The notes under the pieces: model-generated
Told to the model about the DNA's origin: nothing
The model's database searches: none
The model's input: only the letters and a program-made list of their open reading frames with translations
Shown: piece after piece, positions 26,529-37,770 of the stretch
Numbering within the stretch: position 1 is the stretch's first letter
Layout of the letters: every line of letters starts with the position of its first letter
Program-made: the position numbers and the translations under genes
Source: Bradyrhizobium japonicum USDA 6
GTDB taxonomy: Bacteria > Pseudomonadota > Alphaproteobacteria > Rhizobiales > Xanthobacteraceae
DNA: 64,000 nucleotides
NCBI RefSeq assembly: GCF_000284375.1
Contig: NC_017249.1
Coordinates: forward strand, 372,001-436,000
Reading direction: 5' to 3'

Positions 26529-26918
26529 ATGTTCGCAGTCATCAAAACCGGCGGCAAGCAATACCGCGTCGTGCCGGATGATGTTCTCGAAGTAGGCAAG
26601 ATCGAAGGCGAAGTCGGCTCGATCATACAGCTCAATGAAGTCCTGGTGGTCGGCGGCGACACGCCGGTCCTGGGCGTTCCGACGGTGGCCGGCGCCTCCG
26701 TTGCGGTCGAGGTGCTCGACCACAAGCGCGGACCGAAGGTCATCGCGTTCAAGAAGCGCCGCCGCAAGAATTCGCGCCGCAAGCGCGGCTATCGCGACGA
26801 GATCACGGTGCTGCGCATCTCCGAGATCCTGACGGACGGCGCCAAGCCCACCAAGGGCCCGCGTCCGAAGAAGGAAAAGGTCGCCAAGGAAGCGACCACC
26901 GACGAGGCCGCCGCATAA
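26529..26918 (+). CDS. rplU: 50S ribosomal protein L21
   Basis: 129 residues. The core (1-100) matches L21: [35 protein letters not shown] lysine/alanine-rich tail of about 28 residues extends beyond the usual end, as is common in rhizobia. It binds 23S rRNA in the large subunit. First gene of the rplU-rpmA operon, with a strong promoter upstream. Confidence 0.98.
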   Translation: MFAVIKTGGKQYRVVPDDVLEVGKIEGEVGSIIQLNEVLVVGGDTPVLGVPTVAGASVAVEVLDHKRGPKVIAFKKRRRKNSRRKRGYRDEITVLRISEILTDGAKPTKGPRPKKEKVAKEATTDEAAA

Positions 26919-27015
26919 TTTGATCACGCGCAATCACGAATTGATGCGTGAGAAATTGTGAAATGATTCCGTCAAGGAATTGATCTAGAAATACGCAGGA
27001 TTTTGGAGACGAGCC

Positions 27016-27285
27016 ATGGCTCATAAAAAAGCAGGCGGTTCATCGCGCAACGGTCGCGATTCGAAGGGCAAGCGCCTCGGCATCAAGGCGTTCGGCGGCG
27101 AAGTCGTGATTCCCGGCAACATCATTGCGCGTCAGCGCGGCACCACCTGGCATCCCGGCCTTAATGTCGGCATGGGCACGGACCACACTCTGTTCGCCAA
27201 GATCGAGGGTCGCGTCACGTTCCAAGCCAAAGCCAACGGCCGCACATTCGTATCGGTACTCCCGATCGCCGAGGCGGCTGAATAG
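27016..27285 (+). CDS. rpmA: 50S ribosomal protein L27
   Basis: 89 residues, beginning [16 protein letters not shown] with the flexible N-terminal tail that reaches the peptidyl-transferase centre, followed by [17 protein letters not shown]. Length and sequence match the family. It is 97 bp after rplU and followed by an intrinsic terminator. Confidence 0.98.
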   Translation: MAHKKAGGSSRNGRDSKGKRLGIKAFGGEVVIPGNIIARQRGTTWHPGLNVGMGTDHTLFAKIEGRVTFQAKANGRTFVSVLPIAEAAE

Positions 27286-27352
27286 ACGGTGGACCAAATT
27301 TGGAGTCCGCCGGGTCCTTGACCGAACCGGCGGAGTCCACAAGACGGCTCCA

Positions 27353-27385
27353 GGGGAGGCAGGGAAACCGGCCTCCCCTTTCGTT
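27353..27385 (+). terminator. Intrinsic terminator after rpmA
   Basis: GGGGAGGC (27353-27360) pairs with GCCTCCCC (27371-27378) around a 10-base loop, followed by TTTCGTTT. It lies 68 bp after the rpmA stop and just before the GNAT gene. Confidence 0.75.
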
Positions 27386-27428
27386 TGACTTGCTCACTTT
27401 TCACTTAGTGACTTTGACGGAGCCGGAC

Positions 27429-28022
27429 ATGTTGCAGGATTTCTCGAGCGTGACCTTGCGGGAGGCGAGACCTAGCGTCGTCGCCACCGAGCGGCTGACG
27501 TTGCGGCGCCCGACCCTCGCCGACGTCAGGACCATCGCCCACCTCGCCAACGACCGCCGTGTCGCGGAAAATACCCGCCGCCTTCCCCACCCCTATTCGC
27601 AGGACGACGCCGTCGAATTCGTCCGCGCCACCGCCGCGCTCGGCAGCGAGACCGTGTTCCTGATCGAGCACGACACCGGGCCGGTCGGCATGGTCGGCAT
27701 CGACCGCTCCGCGCCCGACAATGCCGAGCTCGGCTACTGGCTCGGCGTCGAGCATTGGGGCCGGGGCTTTGCCACCGAGGCCGCGCGCGGCGCGATCGAC
27801 TTCTTCTTCGAGGAGTTCGAGGACGATCATCTCTATGCGGGTGCGCGCGTCACCAATCCGGCCTCGCGCAACGTGCTGGAGAAGTGCGGCTTCCAGTGGA
27901 GCGGCGTCCAGCTGCATCGCTTCCTCGCGCTGGGCTCGTCCACGCCGGTCGATTGCTTCCGCCTGTCACGCGGCGTGTGGTCGTCGCTGAAGAGCTGGAG
28001 CAGTGCGAGACGGATGAGGTAG
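27429..28022 (+). CDS. GNAT-family N-acetyltransferase (RimJ/RimL-like)
   Basis: About 197 residues from the ATG at 27429, with GGAG about 9 bases upstream. TERLTLRRPTLADVRTI is the usual RimJ/RimL-type opening. AELGYWLGVEHWGRGFATEA carries the acetyl-CoA pyrophosphate loop, and NPASRNVLEKCGFQWSG the C-terminal helix. Such enzymes acetylate protein N-termini or small amines. It lies after the rpmA terminator, a position kept in many rhizobia between rpmA and obgE, although here an export operon intervenes before obgE. Confidence 0.88.
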   Translation: MLQDFSSVTLREARPSVVATERLTLRRPTLADVRTIAHLANDRRVAENTRRLPHPYSQDDAVEFVRATAALGSETVFLIEHDTGPVGMVGIDRSAPDNAELGYWLGVEHWGRGFATEAARGAIDFFFEEFEDDHLYAGARVTNPASRNVLEKCGFQWSGVQLHRFLALGSSTPVDCFRLSRGVWSSLKSWSSARRMR

Positions 28023-28049
28023 GCAGGAGTGTCTGCCACAGTCTCCAAT

Positions 28050-28077
28050 GTCGTCCCGGCCCGCCTGTCGGGACGAC
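28050..28077. terminator. Stem-loop between convergent genes
   Basis: GTCGTCCCG (28050-28058) and CGGGACGAC (28069-28077) form a perfect 9-bp stem with a 10-base loop between the GNAT gene and the ABC permease gene. There is no clear U-run, but the position fits a bidirectional transcription end. Confidence 0.5.
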
Positions 28078-28081
28078 ACGG

Positions 28082-29194
28082 CTATCGGACAAATTTTCTG
28101 AACCGCCAAAGCGAGAAGCCGAACAGGATCATTCCTATCGCAATCAACGCCGCCAGCTGAGGCCAGATCACTCCGAGGCCTGCGCCGCGAAACAATATCG
28201 CCTGCGCAAGAATGACGAAGTGGGTATTCGGTGCGGCCAGCATGATGTTCTGGATGATTTCCGGCATGCTCTCGCGAGGGGTTGAGGCCCCCGACAGCAT
28301 TTGAAGTGGCAACAATATAAGCATCATCAGCAGACCGAACTGGGGCATCGAGCCGCCGACCGTGGCGAGAAAAACACCAAGGCTCGTCATCGCAAACAGA
28401 TAGAGCGCCGCTCCAAACAGAAACAGCGGAATCGAGCCCGCGATCCTGACCGCCAGCAGGCCCTGCACGACGAGGATGAGGGCAACAGCCGAGGCGACCA
28501 GAACGACCAGTCCCATCGACCAGATCTTGCTCGCCATGATCTCGACCGGCGTGACCGGCATGACCAGCAGATGCTCGATCGTGCCGTGTTCGCGTTCGCG
28601 GATGAGGGCCGCTCCGGTCAGGATGATCGACAGCATCGTGACGGAGGAGATGATGTTGTTGATGGAGCTGAACCAGCTCTTGTTGAGCTCCGGATTGAAC
28701 CGCGCCCGCAGGGCAAGATCGATCGGCGCCGCTGCGCCCGAGCGGTAACGAGACAGAAATTCGCTCACCTCGCCGGTGGTGATGGATTGAACGTAGCCAC
28801 TCCCGGTGAAGGCCTGGGACATGCGCGTCGCATCCACGTTGAGCTGGATTGTCGGCGACCTTCCAGCCAGCAGATCGCGCTGGAAGTTGGGCGGAATGTT
28901 CAGCGCGAAGATGTCGAGGCCGGCATCCAGCCGCGCCATCACATCTGCCTGGGAAACCATCTTGGGGATCGAGAAATAAGGCGGATTGAACGCCGTGATG
29001 ATCCGCGTGGAGACCGGCGAGTTGTCCTCATCGACGATTGCAAGCGCGGCCCGATTCAGCGTCTCCGGTTGCGCCCGGGACGACGTATAGATCGAAACCG
29101 TGAAGGCATAGACGATCAGGATCAGCATCGCGGGATCGCGCGACAGGCCTCGCAATTCCTTCACGCCGAGTTGGACGATATTGGAGACACGCAT
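28082..29194 (-). CDS. ABC-2 type export permease (YhhJ-like)
   Basis: About 370 residues. One N-terminal membrane segment is followed by a large periplasmic domain (about 45-175) and five clustered C-terminal membrane segments, the YhhJ/YbhR layout. The stop TAG of the upstream fused ATPase-permease gene is 2 bases before this ATG. It should form, with the second permease fused to the ATPases, the membrane channel of an HlyD-assisted exporter. Confidence 0.9.
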   Translation of the reverse strand: MRVSNIVQLGVKELRGLSRDPAMLILIVYAFTVSIYTSSRAQPETLNRAALAIVDEDNSPVSTRIITAFNPPYFSIPKMVSQADVMARLDAGLDIFALNIPPNFQRDLLAGRSPTIQLNVDATRMSQAFTGSGYVQSITTGEVSEFLSRYRSGAAAPIDLALRARFNPELNKSWFSSINNIISSVTMLSIILTGAALIREREHGTIEHLLVMPVTPVEIMASKIWSMGLVVLVASAVALILVVQGLLAVRIAGSIPLFLFGAALYLFAMTSLGVFLATVGGSMPQFGLLMMLILLPLQMLSGASTPRESMPEIIQNIMLAAPNTHFVILAQAILFRGAGLGVIWPQLAALIAIGMILFGFSLWRFRKFVR

Positions 29195-29196
29195 GG

Positions 29197-31983
29197 CTAG
29201 TTTGCCTGTTTGCGCAACAAAAGTGTTCCAAGGCCCAGCAGTACGGGAACCGTCACGATCAAGGCGAGGAACGGCGCCGAAAGATCGTCGAACCCAAGTC
29301 CCTTCGAGAACGTCCCGCGCGTAATGGTGATGAAGTGGGCGGTCGGATAGATACGGCCGACAACGGCTCCCGCACCTTGCAACGACGATACGGAATCCAC
29401 CAGCCCGGAATATTGCGTCGCAGGAATCATCGTGAGCAACGCGGTCGCGAAGATCGCGGCGATCTGGCTGTTCAGGAACGAAGAGATCAATAGCCCCATC
29501 GCCGTCGAGATGATCACGTAAAGGCAGGCGCCGACCGTAAAGGCGGGGAAACTCCCGGTGAATGGAACACGGAAGACGAACACGGCGAAGGCCGTCAGCA
29601 AGAAGAAATTCAGCATGGCGAGCGCAACGTACGGGATCTGCTTGCCGAGCAGGAATTCGAGCCGCGTGACCGGGGTAACATAGAAATTGATGATCGATCC
29701 GAGCTCCTTTTCGCGCACGACACTCAAGGCTGCCAGGATCGCCGGAATCATCAGAAGCAGGATCGGGATCACGGCCGGGGCCATCGCAACGATGCTCTTG
29801 ACGTCGGGATTGTAGAGAAACCGGACCTCGATCTGAAACGCCCCGGTTGCCTCGCCGGCACCGGAGAGTTCGCGCGCCCGCTGGACCAGCCAGGTCGTGT
29901 GCATGGCCTGGACGTAGCCGCGGACGGTCTCGGCGCGAGAAGGATTGGACCCGTCGATCCATGCGCCAATCTGAACATTGGAACCGCGCGCGACATCGCG
30001 CCCGAAGCCCGGCGGAAGCTCGATCGCGAGGCTGAGCTCGCCGCTGCGCATGCGACGGTCGAGGTCATCATAGCTCGTGATGGGGGCGTGTTCGGTGAAG
30101 TAGCGCGAACCGGAAATCTGCAGCGCGTAGTCCCGGCTGATCGTGGTTTCGTCGTGATCGAGGACTGCAAAGGCCAGATTCTCGACGTCGGTATTGATGC
30201 CATAGCCCATCACGAACATCAGGATCAGGCTGCCGACGATGGCAAGCGTCGCGCGGATCGGATCGCGTTGGAGCTCCAGCGCCTCGCGCTGCGTATAGGC
30301 GAACATCCGCCGCGGGTCGAAGAACCCGAGCAGGCGGTGCGATGAATGACGCTCTTCGACCGTCGGCGGGGCCGCCGCGGAGACGGCTGCCTGCGCGGAC
30401 GGCACGGTGGGGGTGGCCACCCGGTCGATCGCCTCCTGCAGATGGGCGACGAAGGCCTGCTCCAGGTTTCCATTACCCCGCTCCGCGGCGATCCGCGCAG
30501 GGGTATCGCTGATCAGAACCTTGCCGGCGTGCATCAGTGAGATTCGGTCGCAACGTTCGGCTTCATTCATGAAGTGGGTGGAGACAAAGATCGTGACGCC
30601 GTCCTTGCGCGAGAGATCCGAGAGGATTTGCCACAGCCGGTCACGCGCGATCGGATCGACGCCGGAGGTCGGCTCGTCAAGAATGAGGACGTCCGGCGCG
30701 TGGATCATCGCGACCGCCAGCGACAATCGCTGGCGCACGCCGAGTGGCAACGCGTCCGGCAAGGCGTCGATGAACGCGACGAGATCGAATCGGGTGACCA
30801 TATCCCGCACGCGGCCTTCGATTGTGTCTGCAGGAAGCAGGAACAGCCGCGCATGCAGCTCGAGGTTCTGCCGCACCGTCAGCTCGGAATAGAGCGAAAA
30901 GGCCTGCGACATGTAACCGACGCGCGCCCGGACGGTCATGTCCCTCGGGTCGACCTCGTGGCCGAACAGCCTCGCCTCACCCGCGCTCGCCGGCAGCAGG
31001 CCAGTCAGCACCTTCATGGTCGTGGTCTTGCCGCAGCCGTTGGAGCCCAGAAAGCCGAAAATCTCGCCGCGCGGAATCCGAAAACTGACATCGTCGACGG
31101 CCGTGAAGTCGCCGAACTTGACCGTCAAATGATTGGCCTCGATCGCGATGTCTTCGTCCTGTCCCATCCCGCGAGGCGGTATCACCACCTCCTTGTGGCC
31201 GCGCCGCTGCTCTTCCGGAAGCAGCGCGATGAAGGCGGCGTCGAGATTATCGGTACCGGTCCTCCGCAACAGGTCTGAAGTCGTGCCGGAGGCCAGTAGG
31301 TGTCCATTGTCCATCGCCATCAGCCAGGCGAAACGCGCCGCTTCCTCCATGTAGGCGGTCGCGACGATGACGCTCATCTGGGGCCGGGCTTCCCGGATGT
31401 TCTCGATCAACTCCCAGAACTGCCGTCGCGAAAGTGGATCGACACCCGTCGTTGGTTCATCGAGGATCAGCAGATCGGGATCGTGGATCAGCGCACAGCA
31501 GAGGCCGAGCTTCTGCTTCATGCCACCTGAGAGCTTTCCCGCCGGCCGATCGACAAAGGGAGAGAGGCCAGTATCCCTCAGAAGCACTGCGATCCTCTGC
31601 TCGCGCTCATGTCGGTCATGGCCGAACAGGCGGCCGAAAAAGTCGACGTTCTCGAACACGGACAGCGTCGGATAGAGATTCTTGCCGAGACCCTGCGGCA
31701 TGTAGGCGATCCGGGGGCAGGTCCGTCTGCGATGCGCCGCATCGGCCATGTCGCCGCCGAGCACATGAACCTGTCCGGTCTGAATCTCGCGCGCTCCGGC
31801 AACCAGCGAAAGCAGGCTCGATTTGCCGACCCCGTCAGGTCCAATCAACCCGATCACGCACGCCGACGGAATATCGAGCGTGATGCCGTCGAGTGCACGC
31901 GTCGAACCGTAGGACAGACTGACCGCGTCCAGATGGACCACAGGTTCTGATCGATCCTGCGCTCCCTGCGACAGCTCGTTCAT
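29197..31983 (-). CDS. RbbA/YhiH-like double ABC ATPase fused to ABC-2 permease
   Basis: About 928 residues, ATG overlapping the HlyD gene by 4 bases. NBD1 (about 15-230): [35 protein letters not shown]2 (about 285-500): GSNGCGKTT, signature degenerate as [23 protein letters not shown]. The permease half (about 560-925) has one membrane segment, a periplasmic loop and five C-terminal segments. RbbA of E. coli is described as a ribosome-associated ATPase, but the operon with hlyD and a second ABC-2 permease points to export; the two roles are not exclusive. The degenerate NBD2 signature is usual for this subfamily. Confidence 0.93.
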   Translation of the reverse strand: MNELSQGAQDRSEPVVHLDAVSLSYGSTRALDGITLDIPSACVIGLIGPDGVGKSSLLSLVAGAREIQTGQVHVLGGDMADAAHRRRTCPRIAYMPQGLGKNLYPTLSVFENVDFFGRLFGHDRHEREQRIAVLLRDTGLSPFVDRPAGKLSGGMKQKLGLCCALIHDPDLLILDEPTTGVDPLSRRQFWELIENIREARPQMSVIVATAYMEEAARFAWLMAMDNGHLLASGTTSDLLRRTGTDNLDAAFIALLPEEQRRGHKEVVIPPRGMGQDEDIAIEANHLTVKFGDFTAVDDVSFRIPRGEIFGFLGSNGCGKTTTMKVLTGLLPASAGEARLFGHEVDPRDMTVRARVGYMSQAFSLYSELTVRQNLELHARLFLLPADTIEGRVRDMVTRFDLVAFIDALPDALPLGVRQRLSLAVAMIHAPDVLILDEPTSGVDPIARDRLWQILSDLSRKDGVTIFVSTHFMNEAERCDRISLMHAGKVLISDTPARIAAERGNGNLEQAFVAHLQEAIDRVATPTVPSAQAAVSAAAPPTVEERHSSHRLLGFFDPRRMFAYTQREALELQRDPIRATLAIVGSLILMFVMGYGINTDVENLAFAVLDHDETTISRDYALQISGSRYFTEHAPITSYDDLDRRMRSGELSLAIELPPGFGRDVARGSNVQIGAWIDGSNPSRAETVRGYVQAMHTTWLVQRARELSGAGEATGAFQIEVRFLYNPDVKSIVAMAPAVIPILLLMIPAILAALSVVREKELGSIINFYVTPVTRLEFLLGKQIPYVALAMLNFFLLTAFAVFVFRVPFTGSFPAFTVGACLYVIISTAMGLLISSFLNSQIAAIFATALLTMIPATQYSGLVDSVSSLQGAGAVVGRIYPTAHFITITRGTFSKGLGFDDLSAPFLALIVTVPVLLGLGTLLLRKQAN

Positions 31984-33050
31984 TTGACCAGCTTGTCGGT
32001 CAGGCTCGCAGGCCATTGGGCGTTCTGATCGAGCCGCACATACGCCTGGCCCGGCAGGCCCGTCTTCACCTGGTCGATGTATCGGCGCAGCAGGTCGGGT
32101 GAAATATGCGCCCTGACGCGGAACATGAGCTTCTCCCGCTCCTCCTGTGTCTCGACCGTCTTGGGCGTGAACTGCGCGACATTGGCGACGAAGGTCGCCT
32201 TGGCCGGAATGACCCATTGGGGAGCGGCGTCGAGGATAAGACGGACCTCCGAGCCGATGGCAACGCGTCCCGCCTCCGCCGTCGGCAGGAAGAAGGTCAT
32301 GAAGACGTCGGAGAGATCGACCATGTTCAGCACGCGCCCGCCAGCGGCCAGGACTTCGCCCGGCTGGGCGACGCGGAACTGCACGCGCCCTTCCCGCGGT
32401 GCGCGCAGCGTACTGTCATTGATATCGGCCTTGATGCTCTCGATGGCAGCCTTCGCCGCCTCGACGGAGGCCTCTGCATCGACTACCGCAGCCTTGGCGG
32501 CGTTGATCGCGGCGTCGGAGGCGGCAAGCTGGGCCTCCGACGCAGCTACGGCCGCGGTGGCGCCGTTGGCGGCCGCCCGATCGTCATCAAGCGTCTGCTG
32601 AGGCACGGCATTGGTCTTGATCAAGGTCTCCGAGCGCTGGAGTTTTCGTTCCGCGGCATCGAGTTCGGCGTTACGTTGCGCGATCACCGCGCTTGCGGAC
32701 TTCTTCTCGGACTCGCGCTGGGTAACGAGGCTCTTTGCGGTATCGATGCTGATGGTGGCGCGGCGCAGTTGGGCTTCTGCTTGCCGAAGCTGGGCTTCGA
32801 GCTGCAGTGTGTCCATCTGCGCCAGAACCTGTCCGACCGAGACGAAATCGCCTTCCCTCACCAATATGTCTTTGACGCGCCCGGGTGTCTTGGTCGCGAC
32901 GTCGATTTCGGTGCCCTCGATGCGGCCGTTGCCGCTGGCAAATCCCTCCGGGAGACTGCTTCTTCCAAGTTTCTGCCAGAAGAAATAGCCGCCCGCCGCG
33001 AGCGCGACAACAATGAGAGCCGCCACCCAGCGCTTTCGATTGGTCGCCAT
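31980..33050 (-). CDS. HlyD-family membrane fusion protein (YhiI-like)
   Basis: About 356 residues from the ATG at 33050, with AAGGGTCGG upstream. One N-terminal membrane anchor (8-30) is followed by [20 protein letters not shown], the first lipoyl half, a long alanine-rich coiled coil (about 95-205) and a second lipoyl half ([20 protein letters not shown]). It is the periplasmic adaptor of the ABC exporter encoded next. First gene of the three-gene operon. Confidence 0.9.
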   Translation of the reverse strand: MATNRKRWVAALIVVALAAGGYFFWQKLGRSSLPEGFASGNGRIEGTEIDVATKTPGRVKDILVREGDFVSVGQVLAQMDTLQLEAQLRQAEAQLRRATISIDTAKSLVTQRESEKKSASAVIAQRNAELDAAERKLQRSETLIKTNAVPQQTLDDDRAAANGATAAVAASEAQLAASDAAINAAKAAVVDAEASVEAAKAAIESIKADINDSTLRAPREGRVQFRVAQPGEVLAAGGRVLNMVDLSDVFMTFFLPTAEAGRVAIGSEVRLILDAAPQWVIPAKATFVANVAQFTPKTVETQEEREKLMFRVRAHISPDLLRRYIDQVKTGLPGQAYVRLDQNAQWPASLTDKLVK

Positions 33051-33112
33051 GCCAAACCGACCCTTGAGAGTTACAATCAGTCGTTGCTGGACGCTTGATA
33101 TACAAGAGTAGC

Positions 33113-33131
33113 TCACTTGTGCGAAAAGTGA
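33113..33131. promoter_or_regulatory. Inverted repeat upstream of the HlyD-ABC operon
   Basis: TCACTT-N7-AAGTGA is a perfect 6-bp inverted repeat 63 bp upstream of the hlyD-like start. The spacing suits a TetR-type dimer, a regulator class often found with this exporter type, but no such gene is in the window. Confidence 0.4.
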
Positions 33132-33248
33132 AACATCACATCTCTGCGTCCGGCCCGCTACTCCGGGTGGATAGTTCCTATGACCATGCGCGCTGGCTCG
33201 TTCGCTCAACCTTGATTCAATGAACGGCGGCGGACTATTTCGCCGCAT

Positions 33249-34163
33249 TCACGCCGGCGGATTCACCTCGTTGCTCGGGTGGCCGAGATCGCGTTCGCGC
33301 AAGTAAATGTAGAACCCGGCGCCGATGATGATGGCGGCGCCGATGATGGTGGCAATCGACGGCACGTCGCCGAACACGACGAAGCCGAAGATCACGGCCC
33401 AGACGATCATCGAATATTGATAGGGCACGACGACGCTGGCCGGCGCGAGCTTGAGCGAGCGGTTGACGCAGAACAGCGCCGTCACCGAGACGCAACCCGC
33501 CAACGCGAAAATCCCGAGGCTGCCCGGCGTCGGCGGCACCCAGTGAAACGCAGACAGCACAGCGCCCAGCGAAAACGTGCCGACGAATTGCGACGACGCC
33601 ATCACGATGTCGGGCGTCTTGCGCAGGCTGCGCGTGATCAGCATCAAAGTCGCAAACGACAGGCTGCCGCCGAGCGCGATCAGCGCCGGCAGGCTGACCG
33701 TCTGCGCCGACGGCCGCAACGCGATCAGCACGCCGCAGAAGCCGATCAGGATTGCGGTCCAGCGCCGCCAGCCGACCTTCTCGCCCAGGAAGATCGCCGA
33801 CATCGCGGTGACGAAGATGGGGCCGGCGAGATAATAGGTGATGACGTCGGCGAGCGGCAGATAGACCGTCGCGAGGAAGAAGGCGGCCACTTCCAGCGTC
33901 GACAGCACGACGCGAAACAGCTGCAGGCCCGGCCGCTCCAGATGCAGGAACTGGTGACGCTGCCGCCAGACCAGCGGTGACAGCAGCAGCAGCGCCGCGC
34001 AGGCGCGCAGGAACAAGAGCTGCCCCACCGAATAGGTCCCGACCAGGAACTTGCCCATGGCGTCGCCGAAAGAGAACATGAAGATCGACAGCACCATCAG
34101 CCCAATGCCGGCAAGGCGTGCGGAGCGGTCGTCATAGGCGGAGAGATTCTTGAAGTAGGACAT
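33249..34163 (-). CDS. EamA/DMT-superfamily transporter
   Basis: About 304 residues from the ATG at 34163 (MSYFKNLSAYDDRSARLAGI). Ten hydrophobic segments in two EamA repeats, the second ending in an AGFYIYLRERDL tail. Possible roles include riboflavin, S-adenosylmethionine or amino acid transport; no feature decides. It is divergent from the MaoC-like gene, 118 bp apart, and separate from the HlyD operon. Confidence 0.88.
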   Translation of the reverse strand: MSYFKNLSAYDDRSARLAGIGLMVLSIFMFSFGDAMGKFLVGTYSVGQLLFLRACAALLLLSPLVWRQRHQFLHLERPGLQLFRVVLSTLEVAAFFLATVYLPLADVITYYLAGPIFVTAMSAIFLGEKVGWRRWTAILIGFCGVLIALRPSAQTVSLPALIALGGSLSFATLMLITRSLRKTPDIVMASSQFVGTFSLGAVLSAFHWVPPTPGSLGIFALAGCVSVTALFCVNRSLKLAPASVVVPYQYSMIVWAVIFGFVVFGDVPSIATIIGAAIIIGAGFYIYLRERDLGHPSNEVNPPA

Positions 34164-34281
34164 TGGCGCCGTTTTAATCACGTGGGCGCGCCGGACAAGC
34201 CCGCATCTGTCGATTGAACGGATTGTCGCACGCGTCTCGGCGCGATAGCGATAGCCGCCTCCCCAACGAAAGGGCACGGAC

Positions 34282-34764
34282 ATGACCGACTTCGACCCCA
34301 CCCGGCATCGCATGATCCCCGCGCAACGCTGGTTTGAGGATTTCGTGGTCGGCGAGCGCTTCGTGCTGCCGAGCCGGACCCAGACCTCGGCGGTGTTCGC
34401 CGCCTTCCAGACCGCAAGCGGCGACACCCATCCCGTGCATTACGACGTGGAATATTGCCGCAGCCGCGGTATGCCGCATCTGCTCGCCCACGGCTTCCAG
34501 ACCTTGATCCACACGGCGCCCGGCGCAGGGCTGTTTCCGTTCATGGTCGAGGACTCCCTGGTCGGCTTCCTCGAGCAATCGAGCCGGTTCCTGAAACCGG
34601 TGTTCGCCGACGACACCATCTATCCCGCGCTCGAGGTCACGGAGCTGGTGCCGGGTCGCACGACCGGCGCGGTGACACTCAAAAGCACCGTATTCAACCA
34701 GCGCAAGGAGCTGGTGCTGGAGGGGATGCAGAAATTCCTGATCCGGAGACGGCCTGCAGGTTAA
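34282..34764 (+). CDS. MaoC-like hot-dog fold dehydratase
   Basis: 160 residues. The hydratase-2 type motif is visible as FQTASGDTHPVHYDVEYCRS, followed by GMPHLLAHGFQT, with the D and H of the catalytic pair. Members hydrate enoyl-CoA or related acyl thioesters; this short single-domain form may act as a dimer. It stands directly before obgE but the gap of 86 bp and different function suggest separate units. Confidence 0.85.
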   Translation: MTDFDPTRHRMIPAQRWFEDFVVGERFVLPSRTQTSAVFAAFQTASGDTHPVHYDVEYCRSRGMPHLLAHGFQTLIHTAPGAGLFPFMVEDSLVGFLEQSSRFLKPVFADDTIYPALEVTELVPGRTTGAVTLKSTVFNQRKELVLEGMQKFLIRRRPAG

Positions 34765-34807
34765 TCACGGGGCCAAATTCATGGAAATTCGGCCGATTCA
34801 GGGATAA

Positions 34808-35890
<1,083 letters not shown>

Positions 35891-35972
35891 TCCGACCCGC
35901 TCAAGCGGCCCGCTTGTCATCGCGACCGCGATAGCGCAGCATTAAAAGATCGAGAAACGGCAGGGGCGAAGC

Positions 35973-37607
35973 ATGGCGCGCGCGAAGAACGTTCTCTGGA
36001 TCATGTGCGACCAGCTTCGCTACGACTATCTCGGCTGCACCGGCCATCCCACGCTGAAGACGCCCAACATCGACGCCATGGCCAAGCGTGGCGTGCTCTT
36101 CAGCAAGGCGTATGTGCAATCGCCGATCTGCGGCCCGTCGCGGATGTCGTTCTACACCGGACGCTACATGCGCTCGCACGGCTCGCACTGGAACGGCTGG
36201 CCGCTGCGCGTCGGCGAGCCCACGCTCGGCGACCACCTCAGGAAGATCGGCGTGCGCAACGTGCTGGTCGGCAAGACCCACATGGCGCCCGATCTCGAGG
36301 GCATGAAGGCGCTCGGCATCCCGCCCGAATCGATGATCGGCGTGCACGTCGCCGAATGCGGGTTCGAGCCTTATGAGCGTGACGACGGCCTGCATCCGAC
36401 GGGACGGCCGCGCCCGAAATACGATGAGTACCTGCGCAGCCAGGGATTCGAGGCCACTAATCCCTGGGAGCATTGGGCGAATTCCGGCGCAGCGGACGAC
36501 GGCTCCCTGCAGAACGGCTGGCTCCTGGTGCATGCCGACAAGGCTGCGCGCGTGCCGGACGAGCATTCCGAAACACCCTACATGACGCGGCGCGCGATGG
36601 ACTTCATCAGCGAGGCTGAGACCGACGGCAGGCCGTGGTGCCTGCATCTGTCCTACATCAAGCCGCACTGGCCTTATATCGCGCCCGAGCCCTATGCGAG
36701 CATGTATTCGACCGATGACATGATCCCGGCGATCCGCTCCGAGCGCGAACGCCAGAATCCGCATCCGGTGTTCGGCGCCTACATGGACATGCGCTACTCC
36801 CGCAACATGGCGCGCGACGAGGCCCGCGAGAAGGTGATTCCGACCTATATGGGCCTGATCACCCAGATCGACGACCAGATGGGCGTGCTGATGAAGTTTT
36901 TGGAGGCGCGCGGCCTGCTGGACAGCACCATGATCGTGTTCACCTCCGATCACGGCGACTATCTCGGCGATCACTGGATGGGCGAGAAGGATCTGTTCCA
37001 CAAACAGTCGGCGAAGATTCCGTTGATCATCATCGATCCGTCGAAGGAAGCCGACGCCACGCGTGGCACGCGCAACGACGCGCTGGTGGAAGGCATCGAT
37101 CTCGCGCCGACCTTCGTCGATTATTTCGGCGGCAAGGTGCCGGGCCACATTCTCGAAGGACGCTCGCTGCTGCCGTTGCTGCGCGGCGAGAGGCCGTCCG
37201 ACTGGCGCAAGGTCGCGTTCTCCGAATACGACTACGCCATGCAGGACGTGCGGCTGAAGCTGAACCAGCCGATCGAGCGCTGCCGCCTGTTCATGGTGTT
37301 CGACGGTCGCTGGAAATACATCCACGCCTCCGGCTTCCGCCCGATGCTGTATGATCTCGAAACCGATCCGGAAGAGTTTCTGGATCGCGGCGACGATCCT
37401 GATTGTGCCGGCATCATCGCCCGCCTTCAGGCCGAGCTGTTCGACTGGGCCCTGCATCCCAACGACCACATTACCACGCCCCGCGAGAAGATCGCGAACT
37501 ATGCCGACAACCAGCTCCAGGTGAAGGGCGGCATTTTGATCGGCGTCTGGGATGAAACCGAGCTTGCGGCGATCAAGGACGGCATCGTGCAGCGCGCGAA
37601 GATGTGA
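35973..37607 (+). CDS. Sulfatase-family hydrolase with formylglycine motif
   Basis: 544 residues of the alkaline phosphatase superfamily. VLWIMCDQLRYDYLG gives the metal-binding Asp; C53 in ICGPSRMSFYTGR is the C-x-P-S-R site converted to formylglycine by a maturase; TSDHGDYLGDH and KIPLIII supply further metal and substrate contacts. No signal peptide, so it is cytoplasmic, as are phosphonate monoester hydrolases and choline sulfatases of rhizobia. The precise ester cleaved is uncertain. It stands 82 bp after obgE and ends before a composite palindromic element. Confidence 0.9.
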   Translation: MARAKNVLWIMCDQLRYDYLGCTGHPTLKTPNIDAMAKRGVLFSKAYVQSPICGPSRMSFYTGRYMRSHGSHWNGWPLRVGEPTLGDHLRKIGVRNVLVGKTHMAPDLEGMKALGIPPESMIGVHVAECGFEPYERDDGLHPTGRPRPKYDEYLRSQGFEATNPWEHWANSGAADDGSLQNGWLLVHADKAARVPDEHSETPYMTRRAMDFISEAETDGRPWCLHLSYIKPHWPYIAPEPYASMYSTDDMIPAIRSERERQNPHPVFGAYMDMRYSRNMARDEAREKVIPTYMGLITQIDDQMGVLMKFLEARGLLDSTMIVFTSDHGDYLGDHWMGEKDLFHKQSAKIPLIIIDPSKEADATRGTRNDALVEGIDLAPTFVDYFGGKVPGHILEGRSLLPLLRGERPSDWRKVAFSEYDYAMQDVRLKLNQPIERCRLFMVFDGRWKYIHASGFRPMLYDLETDPEEFLDRGDDPDCAGIIARLQAELFDWALHPNDHITTPREKIANYADNQLQVKGGILIGVWDETELAAIKDGIVQRAKM

Positions 37608-37618
37608 GCCGCTCTTCG

Positions 37619-37762
37619 CCTCTCCCGTTTGCGGGGAGAGGCCGGAATTCGCGCTTTCAGCGCGCATTCCGGGTGAGGGGGCTCTCCGCGAATCCGACTG
37701 TCACCACCTTTGCGGAAGCAGCCCCTCACCCCAGCCCTCTCCCCGTAAGAACGGGGAGAGGG
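37619..37762. repeat. Composite palindromic intergenic element
   Basis: Several inverted repeats are nested between the convergent sulfatase and Bug-protein genes. They are CCTCTCCC/GGGAGAGG (37619-37641), CCGGAAT/ATTCCGG (37642-37672), GGTGAGGGG/CCCCTCACC (37672-37730), and CCCTCTCCCCGT/ACGGGGAGAGGG (37735-37762). Such CTCTCCCCG palindromes are widespread in Bradyrhizobium genomes. It may terminate transcription from both sides. Confidence 0.75.
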
Positions 37763-37770
37763 AGAAGGCC

